64,000 bases of DNA from Erpobdella octoculata (GCA_963978895.1 OZ022238.1:33595093-33659092), one strand, 5' to 3'. Positions 31,860-42,442 are shown, counted from the first letter of the stretch. Notes: a model not told the origin generated them from the letters alone. A program made the numbers and translations.

Positions 31860-32570
31860 AACGGTTTACAGGCTTATAAAGTTCAAAAAAGTACATGTCT
31901 TAGAATTTTTCAAGGGGGGCGAAATTCGCTGCCTTATCAAGCTATGAACTTGTATACAGGTTCGAAAAAATAGGTACGTATCTTAGAATTTGGGGGGGCG
32001 GCGAAATCTGCTGCCTTATCAAGTTATGAACTTTTATAACAGTTTACAGGTTTATAAAGTTCGAAAAAGTAGGTACATATTTTAGAATGGGGAGGGGGAA
32101 TATGCTGTTTTATCCAGAACAGGATTATAAAGTTCAAAAAAGTACATGTCTTAGAATTTTTCAGGGGGGGGGGGCGAAATCCGCTGCCTTATTACCGAGC
32201 TATGAACTTGTATACAGGTTCGAAAAAATAGGTACATATCTTGAATTTGGGGGGGGCGAAATCCGCTGCCTTATCCAGTTATGAACTTTTATAACGGTTT
32301 ACAGGCTTATAAAGTTCAAAACATTACATGTCTTAGAATTTTTCAGGAGTGGAGCGAAATCCGCTGCCTTATCCATTTATGAGCTTGTATAACGGTTAAC
32401 AGGTTAATAAAGTACGAAAGAGTAAGTACATATCTTAGAATTAGGGGGGGGGCGAAAAACTCTGTTTTATCCAGCTATTTACTTAACGGTTAACAGGTTT
32501 ATAAATTTCAAAAACCACATATCTTAAAATTTTCCAGGGGGCGGAATATCTTATAGGGGGCTTTGCCCCC
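31860..32570. repeat. Imperfect tandem array, ~90-110-bp units, G-tract rich
   Basis: At least six units share TTATAAAGTTCRAAAAA, GTACATRTCTTAGAATTT, a G run of 5-11, CGAAATCYGCTGCCTTAT and AGCTATGAACTTGTATA. Units alternate in length, suggesting a higher-order dimer. The array ends in GGGGGCTTTGCCCCCCTCGC. A related C-rich pair (GGTCATCAGCTATCAG, GGTCATCAG) lies at about 31520-31620. Confidence 0.8.
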
Positions 32571-32730
32571 CTCGCCCCCCCGTAGTTGCGGAGCTGTCTC
32601 TAGTTCTATTATAAAGAATAAAGTATTTGGATGCAAGCAGAGTAGCACTGTAAACTTGATATAGATTACCCTACATTTTGGTAACATATTTTGGGTGAAA
32701 ATAACATCTTAAACAATTTTATTAAATTTT

Positions 32731-32898
32731 TTGATGAATAGTCCGCTGGATGAAAAGACATTAGATGAACAGTCCTTGTGATGAATCGTTCTCTTGATGA
32801 ATAGTCCTTTGGTGAATAGTCTCTTTATGAATAGTCCCTTGATGAATAGTCCTTGATGAACAGTCCTTTGATGAATCGTCCTTTGATGAACAGTCCTA
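32731..32898. repeat. Minisatellite TGATGAAYAGTCC(TTTG), about ten 14-18-bp units
   Basis: The units are variations of GATGAATAGTCCTTTG, including GATGAACAGTCCTTTG and GATGAATCGTCCTTTG. Unit length varies mainly in the spacer after GTCC. Confidence 0.9.
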
Positions 32899-32904
32899 GA
32901 ATCG

Positions 32905-33010
32905 GGCTGGGTCAGAAATTTCCATCTTATAGTGGGTTGGGTTGGGTTGGATATGTCAGTTGATGGGTTGGGTTGGGTCGCTCAAAATGGACCCATGGAC
33001 ACATCTGGTT
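32905..33010. repeat. GGGTTGGGTTGG / GGACCCATGGAC repeat end (related ends at 34944-35010 and 37740-37820)
   Basis: GGGTTGGGTTGGGTCGCTC then AAATGGACCCATGGACAC here, GGTCGGGTCGGGTCAG ... AATTGGACCCATGGACC at 34.9 kb and GGTCGGGTCGGGTCAC ... GCGGGTCGGGTC at 37.7 kb are the same kind of element end. The class is unknown. Confidence 0.5.
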
Positions 33011-33052
33011 CAACAGCTGCTTTTCGAAAAATCGATAGTCTTACTTTTTGAG

Positions 33053-33810
33053 TTATTAAGTGTCAGTCTACAGAAAGCATATAACGCTACATGTGGCATG
33101 TTAATAAATGTTGACCCGTGGCTTTGAAAAACATGATATAAAACACAGATTGAAATAAAACATAAAGTAATAATAATATTAAAATCCTTCTTGTTATGTC
33201 AAGCAGTTGACCCAGAATTTTCGAAGATCATCGATTTGGAACACAAAAATACTGCACTTGCTTTCATTTCTTTCAAATTTCATGCACCTTATATATCAGT
33301 GAAAGCTTTACCATAAATCGGTGTTGCATGTAAGATTTTCTTTAAAATAAGACCGATAAAATAATTCATAGTCTTATAGTCATAACTACTCGTCAATAAT
33401 AAACTAATACCAACTCGGCTAATGCCATCACATAAAAAAACATTTACCTTTATCGATAGGCTGATAGCAACTCATCAGTTAAGGAAACCATGTTGAACAA
33501 TATTGGATAAGGAACAATTGAAGCCAGAAGCCTTGAACGATAAATATGAACAATGAATTTAAATTTATTTTTCCAATCTGGAACTCTTTTTTTTAAACAC
33601 AAAACGTTAAAGCAAAATGATAATCTTATAACTTAATCATGCGCAAGGAAACAAACGAAACAAATTAAAAAATACACAGTAAATCATGATTTTAAAAACT
33701 AAAAACAAATTACCATAGCTTTGCCACCTACTTTTGAATGGTAGATATGAACAATGAATCTTTAATTTGATTTAATCTGTTAAGTCTGGAACTCTTTTTG
33801 TGAAGCACAA
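33053..33810. repeat. Dispersed repeat, uninterrupted copy (paired with 58775-61025)
   Basis: Blocks such as AATGTTGACCCGTGGCTTTG, CTGCACTTGCTTTYATTTC, CTTATAGTCATAACTACT, AACAATTGAAGYCAGAAGCC and TACACAGTAAATCATGATTT occur in the same order at 58.8-61.0 kb. There a 1.3-kb LINE splits the copy. No ORF. Confidence 0.8.
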
Positions 33811-34016
33811 AATATGTTAGTCTAATGAACTCTAATGTAGTCTAGAACATATACTAAAAACTAATTTGTACTGAAACTTTAATAAACCTGGCCTTAATTA
33901 GCTTAATTTTCTTAATTGATTAATCAAAAAACTTCTTAAAGGATACTATAGTAAACTATAGTTAGTTAAGTTATACTAATGAAAACTGACTGTAAACGTA
34001 GACGAGTACCGTAAAA

Positions 34017-34203
34017 CGGGGTGGCTTTGGCCCAGTTTACACATAAAACAACCTATATTTCAAAGTACAAATTATATTTCTATGAGCAATTATGCTAAAA
34101 AGGTGTGCATAGTAGTGATGTATGGCGTGACCTAGCGAAAGTTTAAAAAAAAATTTTTTTAATATATTTTTACGCGTTTAAAGGCTGGGCCAAAGTCACC
34201 CCG
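34017..34203. mobile_element. 187-bp MITE with 19-bp inverted repeats
   Basis: CGGGGTGGCTTTGGCCCAG (34017-34035) faces CTGGGCCAAAGTCACCCCG (34185-34203) with one mismatch. The interior is A+T rich. No duplication of flanking bases is convincing. Confidence 0.75.
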
Positions 34204-34329
34204 CTGATAGGGGGAACTGATTAGTGAAGTTTTCTGAAAAATGTATGACCATGGGCGTCCACAGGAATTTTTGCAGGGGTAAGCTTCTTATTTTTTATCT
34301 TCTCGCCTCTTCTCTCATATTCAAGTAGA

Positions 34330-34935
34330 CCATCGGAGGATTCATACCCAAAGATAATGATGATGATGATATCGATATGACAATGGAAGGAGTTACCGTT
34401 GTTAAAATTAATTATAAATGTTTTAATTATAAATTGCTTGTTTATTTTCGTTAAAAAAAATAATCAATCAATCCAGGGGTGGACAAGGGCCTCCCAATTG
34501 CCGCCTATGCGGTCGCTCATGTTTACGACCCACAAAAGTCAAAGGTTAACGACAGTTTTAGTAATAATTCGTAGCAACAAACGATAAAACATTTAAATTG
34601 AAAAAGTTTATTAAAATATCAAATTCATCCTACGTTTTTTCTGCGAAATGTGAAGGTCGCGATTGATAGTCACCTGGCCAAGCCCATTCAGTCATGTCTG
34701 GCCCATTGTGGTGCATAGATAAGATTTGAGTCTGCGCAAAGTTGAAAAGGATCTCTCGGCTGTCGCGGATGAAAGAGGCAACGTGATAAAGAGTTTTAGA
34801 GCAGCGTATTTATCTGCGGATATATAGAATCCTCACAACGTTGCAGAACATCAACTGCGGTATGTGGCCTCTCTGCCAATGGGGCATTCGACCATTTGGC
34901 TTTCCAGCGGAAGTATTCAATACGAACAGCAGATA
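34330..34935 (-). pseudogene. hAT element remnant with C-terminal dimerisation domain
   Basis: The minus strand from about 34790 reads TLPLSSATAERSFSTLRRLK then SYLCTTMGQT, a stop and LNGLGQVTINRDLHISQKK, the hAT C-terminus. Flanking sequence (ATCGATATGACAATGGAAGG; GTTTACGACCCACAAAAGTC; CATCAACTGCGGTATGTGGC) is shared with the copy at 36480-37620. Confidence 0.75.
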
Positions 34936-35204
34936 TGTGACCAAGGTCGGGTCGGGTCAGATTTTCTGGCGGGTCGGGTCATCAAAATTGGACCCATGGA
35001 CCCCCAACAACGGAAATATGCAAACCGCACAAAATATTAGAGAAATAATAAAGAATATACATCGAAAAAAATTGAAAAACAACCCATGACACGAGCACGC
35101 GCGTTACTTCACGCGGTGGGCATGGGCGGGAATGCTACGAAACGATATAGGTAATTTATTAGAATTTTTAGCGTAAAATGTAAATAAAAATGTAAATGAT
35201 TGAT

Positions 35205-35384
35205 AATTTATTGAGCGCCTTTTCCGCTTTGTTCAAAGGCGCTGTTCTTTTACATGCCCCGCGGAGAGAATTATTTTACCCGCTAAGTTTTCCGTTGACG
35301 TGGGCTACTTGGCAGTGAGTGGGAGTCGAACCGTGAAGCTTTCACATTCAAGGCTAACGCTCTACCAACTCAGCTAACCTACCA
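35205..35384 (-). ncRNA. tRNA-derived SINE or degenerate tRNA gene
   Basis: On the minus strand, 35384-35310 has an A box (TTAGCTGAGTTGGTAGAGCG) and a perfect B box (GGTTCGACTCC), spaced as in a tRNA. Acceptor and anticodon stems pair poorly, so a functional tRNA is unlikely. A 100-bp unrelated segment (GGCGCTGTTC..., + strand) follows the tRNA-like part, as in SINEs. A strong internal pol III promoter is the only clear signal. Confidence 0.6.
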
Positions 35385-35799
35385 CCTATCTAAATACGCT
35401 AACCTAGCGTAAGTATAATTATTATTTCTTGTTAATAATGTAATTATTTATTTAATCTTCTCCCACGAAAAATGTCTTGAACAATTTAATATTATAATTC
35501 GCATTGTGAAAATATGTTCGCAAATTATACTTTGTTTCGCACCAAATTTTTTGCGAAAATAGGTTGCGATTGGATCGCCGAAAAGCATCACTTGAGAGAC
35601 CTTATCGCAGTTTACCGATTGTTTCTGGCGCTTTATCGTTTGAAACACGTGTGTTGCTCGCAGCCAAACGATCACTTTTGGCGTCTGTTTTCTCGAACTT
35701 TAGTGTATATTTCCAGCTCTATTTTCCTATCAATCATTGCAATGGAAATGTTCGGAACATTGCCGGTAGAATTTTTATTGAGGCAACGACCTCCTCAAT

Positions 35800-35955
35800 G
35801 GCGCAGCCAGAAAAATTTTTTGGGAGGGCTCGGAGTGGGGAGTTTTCTGAAATATTTATGACCATAGGCGCCCACAAAAATTTCTGCAAGGGGCAAGGTT
35901 TTTATTTTTTTCTCCTCGCCTTTGGCTCTTCTCTCATATTCTTTTTCTCGTTTTT
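35800..35955. repeat. hAT-like end, related to 34240-34330
   Basis: CAATGGCGCAGCCAGAAAAA then GGGAGGGCTCGGAGTGGGG resembles a hAT end. The following ATGACCATAGGCGCCCACA ... CTCCTCGCC ... CTTCTCTCATATTC also occurs at 34245-34325. Probably nested fragments. Confidence 0.4.
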
Positions 35956-36479
35956 TTTGCTTTCCAAAATTGTATGCGACTAATCTATGAAAATTTTAGA
36001 CATTTTTTGTTTAAAATTGGGTATATAGAGTACAATTTTAAATAAACTTTATTATATTTCACATCATAATAAAAATTAAAATTGTTTTAAAAACACGCTG
36101 ACAATTACAAAAATGCTTTAGTTGAAGAGGTTTATATGTCAACACAGCCAACCTGTCATTATTGGTTAGAAATTTTTGAACCTGTAAGGCTTTGCAGAAA
36201 AGTTAGGAAAAATGTATGAAAATGAGAGGAGAAAAACAAACAATAGTTATTCATTAGTAAAAGACCACACTAATGTTTTTTGAATGCTTATTTACACAAC
36301 AGCCAATAACTGCCAACAACTATACATGAGCTTATTAACTAATACAAGCTGGAATAAATATTATACTTAGAATAAGCCATTTAACCAATGGTGGATCAGT
36401 GATTCTGGATAATTTTCACGCATCATAGCGTTTAGAAAAACGTGAATGGAGTAATGGAGTAAAAAATAGAACATTGGTG

Positions 36480-36787
36480 GGGGATTCATCCCCAAAGATA
36501 ATTATGATATCGATATGACAATGGAAGGAGATATTAGTTGTTAAAATTAATTATGAATGTTTTATTATAAATTGTTTGTTTATTTTTGTGTAAAAAGTAC
36601 AATCCAGGGGGGTGAGCAAGTGCCTCCCTTCCCCCCTATGCGGGCGCTCATGTTTACGACCCACAAAAGTCGAGGGTTAACGACAGTTTTAGTAATAATT
36701 AGTAACAACAAACCATAAAACATTTAAATTGAAACAGTTTATTACAATATCAAATTCAGCCGACGTTTTTTCTGCGAAAAAATGTAG
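36480..36787 (-). pseudogene. 3' part of a second hAT copy (distal to its MITE insertion)
   Basis: It matches 34340-34650 over its length and continues at 37321 once the 36796-37312 MITE is removed. Confidence 0.65.
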
Positions 36788-36795
36788 ATGACGGC

Positions 36796-37312
36796 CAGGG
36801 GCGCAACCAGTAAAAAGGCTGGGGTAGGGCTCAAGTGCGAAAAAGGAAAAAAGCTCGCCGGAGACGAAAAATTTATTTAATTATCTTTAGTCTGCTGTCT
36901 TTTTCTTGGTATCTCTAATAATTTATTAATGAAAAAAAGAAAGACTACAAACTGAAGATAGTCAAACTCAGTTTCAAACCAGTTAAAGCAATTGCAAAAA
37001 ATAAGTTTATGAATAAATCTAGCACCACCCAGTTTTAAATAGGGAAAAAATTGTTTTTGACTATTTTCAGTCTGCAGCCTTTTTTGGCATCTTTAAGAAT
37101 TTATTAATGATAGACAATAAAGACTACGTCTGAAGATAGTTAAAATCAGTCTCAAACCAGTTAAAGCAATTGTAAAAAAAACGTTTATGAATAAATGTAG
37201 CACCACCCACCCCCTCTCTACCCAAAAAACTCATCGAATTCGGAAAAATTGCAGGACCCTCCGATTTGGCCTGGAGGGCTTGCGCCCCACTGCCCCCCTA
37301 GTGGCGCCCCTG
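36796..37312. mobile_element. hAT MITE, 517 bp, 8-bp duplication ATGACGGC
   Basis: Starts CAGGGGCGCAACCAG and ends CTAGTGGCGCCCCTG. ATGACGGC occurs at 36788-36795 and 37313-37320. The inside holds two imperfect ~180-bp tandem units (GAATTTATTAATGA; TTTCAAACCAGTTAAAGCA; AATAAATSTAGCACCACCCA). No coding potential. It is inserted into the hAT copy of 36480-37620. Confidence 0.9.
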
Positions 37313-37320
37313 ATGACGGC

Positions 37321-37620
37321 TTTGTCATTAATGTGAAGGTCGCGATTGATATTATCAGGGCAAGCCCATTCAGTCTTGTCTGCCTCATTGTAGTGCATAG
37401 ATAAGATTTGAGTCTGCGCAAAATTGAGAAGGATCTCTCGTCTGTCTTGGATGAAAGAGGCAACGTGATAAAAAAGTTTTAGAGCAGCGTATTTATCTGC
37501 GGATATATGGAATCCTCATAATCCTGCAGAACATCAACTGCGGTATGTGGCTTCTCTGCCAATGGGACATTTGACCAATTGGCTTTCCAGCGGAAGTATT
37601 CACTACGAACAACAGATGTG
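37321..37620 (-). pseudogene. hAT C-terminal dimerisation fragment
   Basis: The minus strand (37463 downward) reads MPLSSKTDERSFSILRRLKS then YLCTTMRQTRLNGLALI, a hAT C-terminus. It is interrupted by the MITE after about TLMTKP. Same family as 34330-34935. Confidence 0.8.
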
Positions 37621-37839
37621 TGACCATGGTCACAGGCGTAGTATTTGAGTTTCTCCTCTAGGTCAATGAAAGATCTTTGGTCAAGAAGCCTTGGAAGCAG
37701 ATGTTGAATCTGAATTCAGACTCGCTCATTTGGGGCAAATCGGTCGGGTCGGGTCACAAAATAAAAAACAAAAAGAGGTCGGGTCGTGTCAGATTTTCTG
37801 GCGGGTCGGGTCTTCAAAACCCTTCTTCAAAAACAACTC

Positions 37840-38028
37840 TGTTAAAATTGTATTTGTAGTTTCGATGTTATGCAATCTATGTTAAAACTATCTATGTTTC
37901 CTGTTGTTGTTCAGCGTACTGTTGTTTGTTATAATTGTATTGCTGATTATTGTCGTATGTGTTTCAATAAAGTTATACAGATCTAGGTCTATCGTGTTAA
38001 TTGCTCTAGAACTCTATATTTTTCAACA
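37840..38028 (+). repeat. 5' LTR of a Ty1/copia element (189 bp)
   Basis: TGTTAAAATTG ... TTTTTCAACA with TG/CA ends. It is followed at once by GGTTATGGGCCCAG, the half-iMet-tRNA primer site usual in animal copia elements. An AATAAA lies within it (about 37970). No 3' LTR was found. Confidence 0.7.
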
Positions 38029-38153
38029 GGTTATGGGCCCAGGTACGTTCGATTTAGAAAATTAATTTGTCAATTAAGTTTATTTCGGTTATAGAGTAGC
38101 GAAAGCAAAGAAAAGAATTTTGTTAACTTCTGTTTGAAACACAAAGAAAGAAA

Positions 38154-39435
38154 ATGGCGATTTCGTTGGAAGAGATGAAACGACAATTAGACATGTGCCT
38201 GCAACAACAAAAGACTTCACTGATAACTTCACACTCTGTCGGAGGGCTGCCGGAGTCGAAACAATAAGACGGCAACAATTATGGAGATTGGAAGTTCTGG
38301 ATGAAATTTTTTTTAGTTGATTCCGGATTATGGTTTTGTGTCCAACCGAAGCCAGGACAGGTCGTTGATCCCGATTTAGATCAGAGAACATTGGCTGAAA
38401 TCAACCTTAGTCTGAAGCCATGTGTATCTAAAGTAACTAAAAAATGTGAAACTGCAGCTGGTGCATGGGAAACTCTACAACGAGAATTTGAAAGTACGAC
38501 TGTTATTCGTTTGATGAAACTTTACATTGTTCAAAACTCAGTTTGCAGATTTTGGTTCTATGAAAGAGTATGTTGATCACATAATTGATGTTTTTGAACA
38601 ATTAGAATCTCTTGGACGACTCTTGGTAGACCATTTGCTGACAATGTAATTGGAAGCATTATTCTTGGAGGTTTGCCAGATACTTTTGCTCCATTGGTAA
38701 TGGGTATACAGGGTTCAAGACAAGATACAACAGTTGATTTTGTCAAGCATCTGTTACTTCAAGATGGTGTCAAGGAGATGAGTTTTTCAAGAAGCTCAGA
38801 AACTGCCTTCAGCAGTAAAGTCAAACAAACCCAGAACAAATCTAAAGGTCTTATAAAGACAATTTGTCCATATAATAAAAACTTATTACCAGTTGTAAAA
38901 CAGAATCAGTCAAACTTTGTTGCTTCTTCGGTTATCGATGAGAACTTGGACACCGACTGGTATCTTAATTCTGGTGCGACAACTCACTTAACATCAAGAG
39001 ATGACTGGATCACATGTTTTTCTGCTGATGATCATCACACACTCTTGATTAATGATGGAAGACGTTTAAAAGCTAGAGGTACTGGTAAAATTATAATTCC
39101 ATTAAATACTGGTGGTTCAATGACTTTGGAAGATGCTGTCCATGTACCAAATCTGAAACTGAATCCTCTTGCTGTCAATCTACTTGCTCGACGTGGAAGA
39201 TCAGTTGTGTTTGATGAAAATGGATGCCGAATCGTCAAAAAGATCATTGATGTCTCCAAAACTGATATTCTAGCAACAGCTACTCTTGTTAAAGGGATGT
39301 ATAAATTGGATACAATGAAATCTCATCAATCGTTTTTTGTCAGGTTGCAGTTTTTACACAACATGTGGCATAGAAGATTGGGACATCTAAATTACCCCTC
39401 TATGATGTTGCTAAAGAATAAGTTGGCAGTTGGAA
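38154..39435 (+). pseudogene. Ty1/copia gag, protease and pre-integrase domains
   Basis: ATG at 38154 (MAISLEEMKRQL) is followed by a TAA at 38265-38267. In the same frame NYGDWKFWMKFFLV, GLWFCVQPKPG, DLDQRTLAEINLSL and GAWETLQREFE make the copia gag core. A frameshift near 38540 and another near 38640 lead into the frame from 38673 with PDTFAPLVMGIQ, the protease WYLNSGATTHLT, and the pre-integrase MWHRRLGHLNYPSM. The protease motif has asparagine in place of the catalytic aspartate. The copia sequence stops near 39435 and the frame passes straight into a Penelope fragment. Confidence 0.8.
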
Positions 39436-39870
39436 TTAATTTTAGCTTCTATGGGCGTTATATTGACGACATCTTTTTAGTTTGGAATGATTCTGTAGAT
39501 AATTTTATTTTATTTTTTAGAGAAGTTAACAACTTAATTCCGAGAATTTCAATCAAATTCTCTATTAATGGAAGAGAAGTTAATTTTCTCGATTTATTAT
39601 TATACAAGACCTCAAACAAAATACATCACCATACTTATTTCAAGCCAACTAACTACTTTCAATACCTTCATCCTAGTTCACATCACCCCACACATGTATT
39701 CAAGGAAATCATTAAATCACAATTCATCAGGTTTGCAAGATTATCTTCCAATATCAAAGCTTATGACTCAACTTCTCGTTTATTCATCCATAAGATGGTA
39801 GAGAGAGGATATAATCGCATAAGACTAAAAAAACACTATAATGAGATCCGTAACCTCTTTTCAAACGGGT
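39436..39870 (+). pseudogene. Penelope-like RT fragment, fused in frame to the copia remnant
   Basis: FYGRYIDDIFLVW (catalytic YIDD), KFSINGREVNFLDLLLY, HHHTYFKPTNYFQYLHPSS and RFARLSSNIKAYDS follow the order of the palm-thumb region of Penelope-like elements. Coding is interrupted at about 39878 by a Mutator-like element and resumes after 41735. Confidence 0.75.
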
Positions 39871-40147
39871 GCAGGCCAATTCGTCGCAAAGCCGTTTCGT
39901 CGCAGGGTACATTTTCGTCGCGACATTGCGACGAAAATTCCCACCTTGCGACGAAACGGCCCAGAATGCGACGAAACGGCCGACCTTTGCGACGAAAAGT
40001 CCAACAATTTCGGTGGGCAGTATTCCGATGTATGGCGAAACAGATGGCCACCCTATTGCCAAAGACCACTAGACAGCCAAATGCAAGGGGAATTCCGCAA
40101 TCTGCACGAGCCATGTCATTACAAGAGGTTGCGCATGCTTACTACCG

Positions 40148-40326
40148 TTTTTTTTTTTTTTTTTTTTTATAATAGTTTATAGTCCTTTACACCAAGTGTT
40201 TTAAGACTGAAACGGCTGTGTCAGAAGCACCTAAGTACTACCAGTCGTGGATCATAATTTGATCCTTTAACTTTTCCCTCCTCCTTTCTCCAGGCTTGGG
40301 ACTGGCTTGCAAAAGCAAGGCGGAGT
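40148..40326 (-). mobile_element. SINE/short retroposon in the left MULE TIR, 12-bp duplication
   Basis: A poly-T run at the left (minus-strand A tail) and a 179-bp body containing CAAGCCAGTCCCAAGCCTGG (minus). It is flanked by TGCTTACTACCG at 40136-40147 and 40327-40338. The right MULE TIR lacks it, giving a direct empty-site comparison. Confidence 0.85.
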
Positions 40327-40803
40327 TGCTTACTACCGTTCAAACTGGGTTGTGTTTATGCCATGTTGCAATACCAGACAAAGGTGTCGGATTAAATGGA
40401 AGTCGTTTTGTTTTATTCGCCAAAGGAATGTGATTTTGTATCGCTACACGATGCTTTAGACGTGTGTCAATCGATCGAAATCTTCGAAAAACAGTGAAAG
40501 TAAGTCAATGATTAACTCAGCGTAAGTCCCTGAACATGTTAATTAATATTATTATTTTCTCAGCGAGCAGAAGAAGAGTTATTCAAACTGGCTCCAACTA
40601 CAAATGCTCACAGTTCCATACCTGCCTACCAAACCTATCTATCCCAGAACAGAAAAACATCAGATTATTATCGAAAAAGGCAAAGCTCAACCACACATTG
40701 GATCCAAACAAATTGTTATAGAATCCTTGTTGGAACATAATGCCAAAAATAAAAGTAAGTGCTACTATATTATTAGTGTTTACTGTTCATACTTTTTAAT
40801 AAC

Positions 40804-41184
40804 AATGTTTTTATTTAGCAATTTATGAAATACTTTCAAAAAACGTGGCTGAATGGTTCTTATCCAGTGTCTACCTGGTCCTGTTTTGATGTGAAAATAA
40901 GGACCAACAACGACCTGGAAGGATGGAACAATGGATTAAAGCAAATGGCCAACCACAACACAAACCTTTATGCTTTGTGTTCAGTCTTAGAAAAGGAGGC
41001 ACGCACCATAGCTCTAAACGAGCAATTTGTGAGCTTGTATCAGGTTCAAAGGGCTCAAAGAAGAGTTGCCAAAGAGTTTGAAGAAGAACTCAACAAACTC
41101 TATCTTAATTTTTCAACAAAAAAAATTGATTCAATTCAGCTGCATAGTCAGCTAACGAACTTGTTAAAATTGAACAATAAATGA
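40804..41184 (+). pseudogene. Mutator-like transposase C-terminal fragment
   Basis: FMKYFQKTWLNGSYPVSTW, RTNNDLEGWNNGLKQM and ANHNTNLYALCSVLEKE match the MULE transposase C-terminal region (Y-F-x2-TW ... RTNN-x-(V/L)EGW). Upstream (40590-40740) PIYPRTEKHQIIIEKGKA may be its FLYWCH/N-terminal remnant. The DDE core is absent, so this element is internally deleted. Confidence 0.75.
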
Positions 41185-41734
41185 TTATTATTATGATTTT
41201 GTGTTATTTGAATTACTAAGTTTTCATTAAATGGGCTGTTTATTTGGTTTTCTTTTTAATATTCTCAATTTAATTTAAATTATGACTGTACTCTAGAAAT
41301 TTGAGGCTAATTAGCAACTTATATCGTTTTAGAATTATAGGGCCGCGTAGCGATAAAAATCACACTCCCCTGGCGAATATAACAAAACGACTTCCATTTA
41401 ATCCGACACCTTTGTCTGGTATGCAACATGGCATAAATACAACCCAGTTGCAACGGTAGGAAGCGTGCAGCAACCTCCTCTAATGACATGGCTCGTGCAG
41501 ATTGCGGAATTCCCCTTGCATTTGGCGGTCTAGTGGTCTTTTGCAATAAGGTGGCCAACAGTTTCGCCATACAGCGGAATACTGCCCACCAAAATTGCTA
41601 GACTTTTCGTCGCAATGGACGGCCGTTTCGTCGCCTTCTGGGCCGTTTCGTCGCAAAGTGGGAATTTTCGTCGCAATGTCGCGACGAAAATGTACCCTGC
41701 GACGAAACGGCTTTGCGACGAATGGTCTAGTATC

Positions 41735-41965
41735 CTTTTCAAACTATGTGCCTAAAGAAAAAAAGAAAGTCGACTATGACCAAACCTTTTTCTTTGTAGG
41801 TACCTAACCATGGTCCATACGCCATTGAAAGTTTTTCTAATGTTAAGAATATTATTAGAAAGGTCTCACATTTTTAAGGATGCCAAATTCATTAAAGCAA
41901 CAGCATCTGACAAGAATTTACTTAGAATTCTTTTCAAAAATCATTAATAGCTACGTATCTCAACC
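41735..41965 (+). pseudogene. Continuation of the Penelope-like fragment after the MULE
   Basis: SFSNYVPKEKKKVDYDQTFF, then after frameshifts HGPYAIESFSNVKNIIRKVS and FIKATASDKNLLRILFK. This is the pattern of the region after the RT thumb in Penelope-like proteins. No GIY-YIG domain is visible downstream. Confidence 0.5.
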
Positions 41966-42277
41966 CACCCCTAAAAAAACACTTTATCCTACCCTGTACC
42001 ATAAACCCTACCACAACCAGCGTCTTATAAAACTAAGGTTCGAAAAGTTTCAAGACTTCCCATTTTGTAATTATCATTTTCTGTTTCTTTACAAAATTAA
42101 GTATGTTTGTTTGTATGTATGCATATGGGTTTATATATTATTTTATTTTTCTTCATTATTTGTACATTTTGTTTTTGTATCTTTATTTATTATTATGTAT
42201 ATTATATGTATATAAACAGTTTTGTATATATATATTTTTATATAATTTTATTTTTCTATGTGTGTATATTTGCGAAT

Positions 42278-42442
<165 letters not shown>

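Larger units (their letters stand above)
39879..41723 (+). mobile_element. Mutator-like element with ~390-bp terminal inverted repeats
   Basis: Left TIR 39879 to about 40455 (including a 179-bp SINE) matches right TIR about 41335-41723 in reverse complement. Both start ATTCGTCGCAAAGCCGTTTC and extend through GTGGGCAGTATTCCG, GGGGAATTCCGCAATCTGC and AATGGAAGTCGTTTTGTT. Between them lies a MULE transposase C-terminal ORF. Long TIRs are typical of MULEs. No exact 8-10-bp duplication remains. It splits the Penelope fragment. Confidence 0.85.

Noticed and set aside
31860..32570. CRISPR-like array of direct repeats
   Set aside because: Units are contiguous, drifting and without unique spacers; this is a eukaryotic tandem repeat.
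35310..35384. Functional tRNA gene
   Set aside because: A and B boxes are good but acceptor and anticodon stems do not pair; called SINE-like instead.
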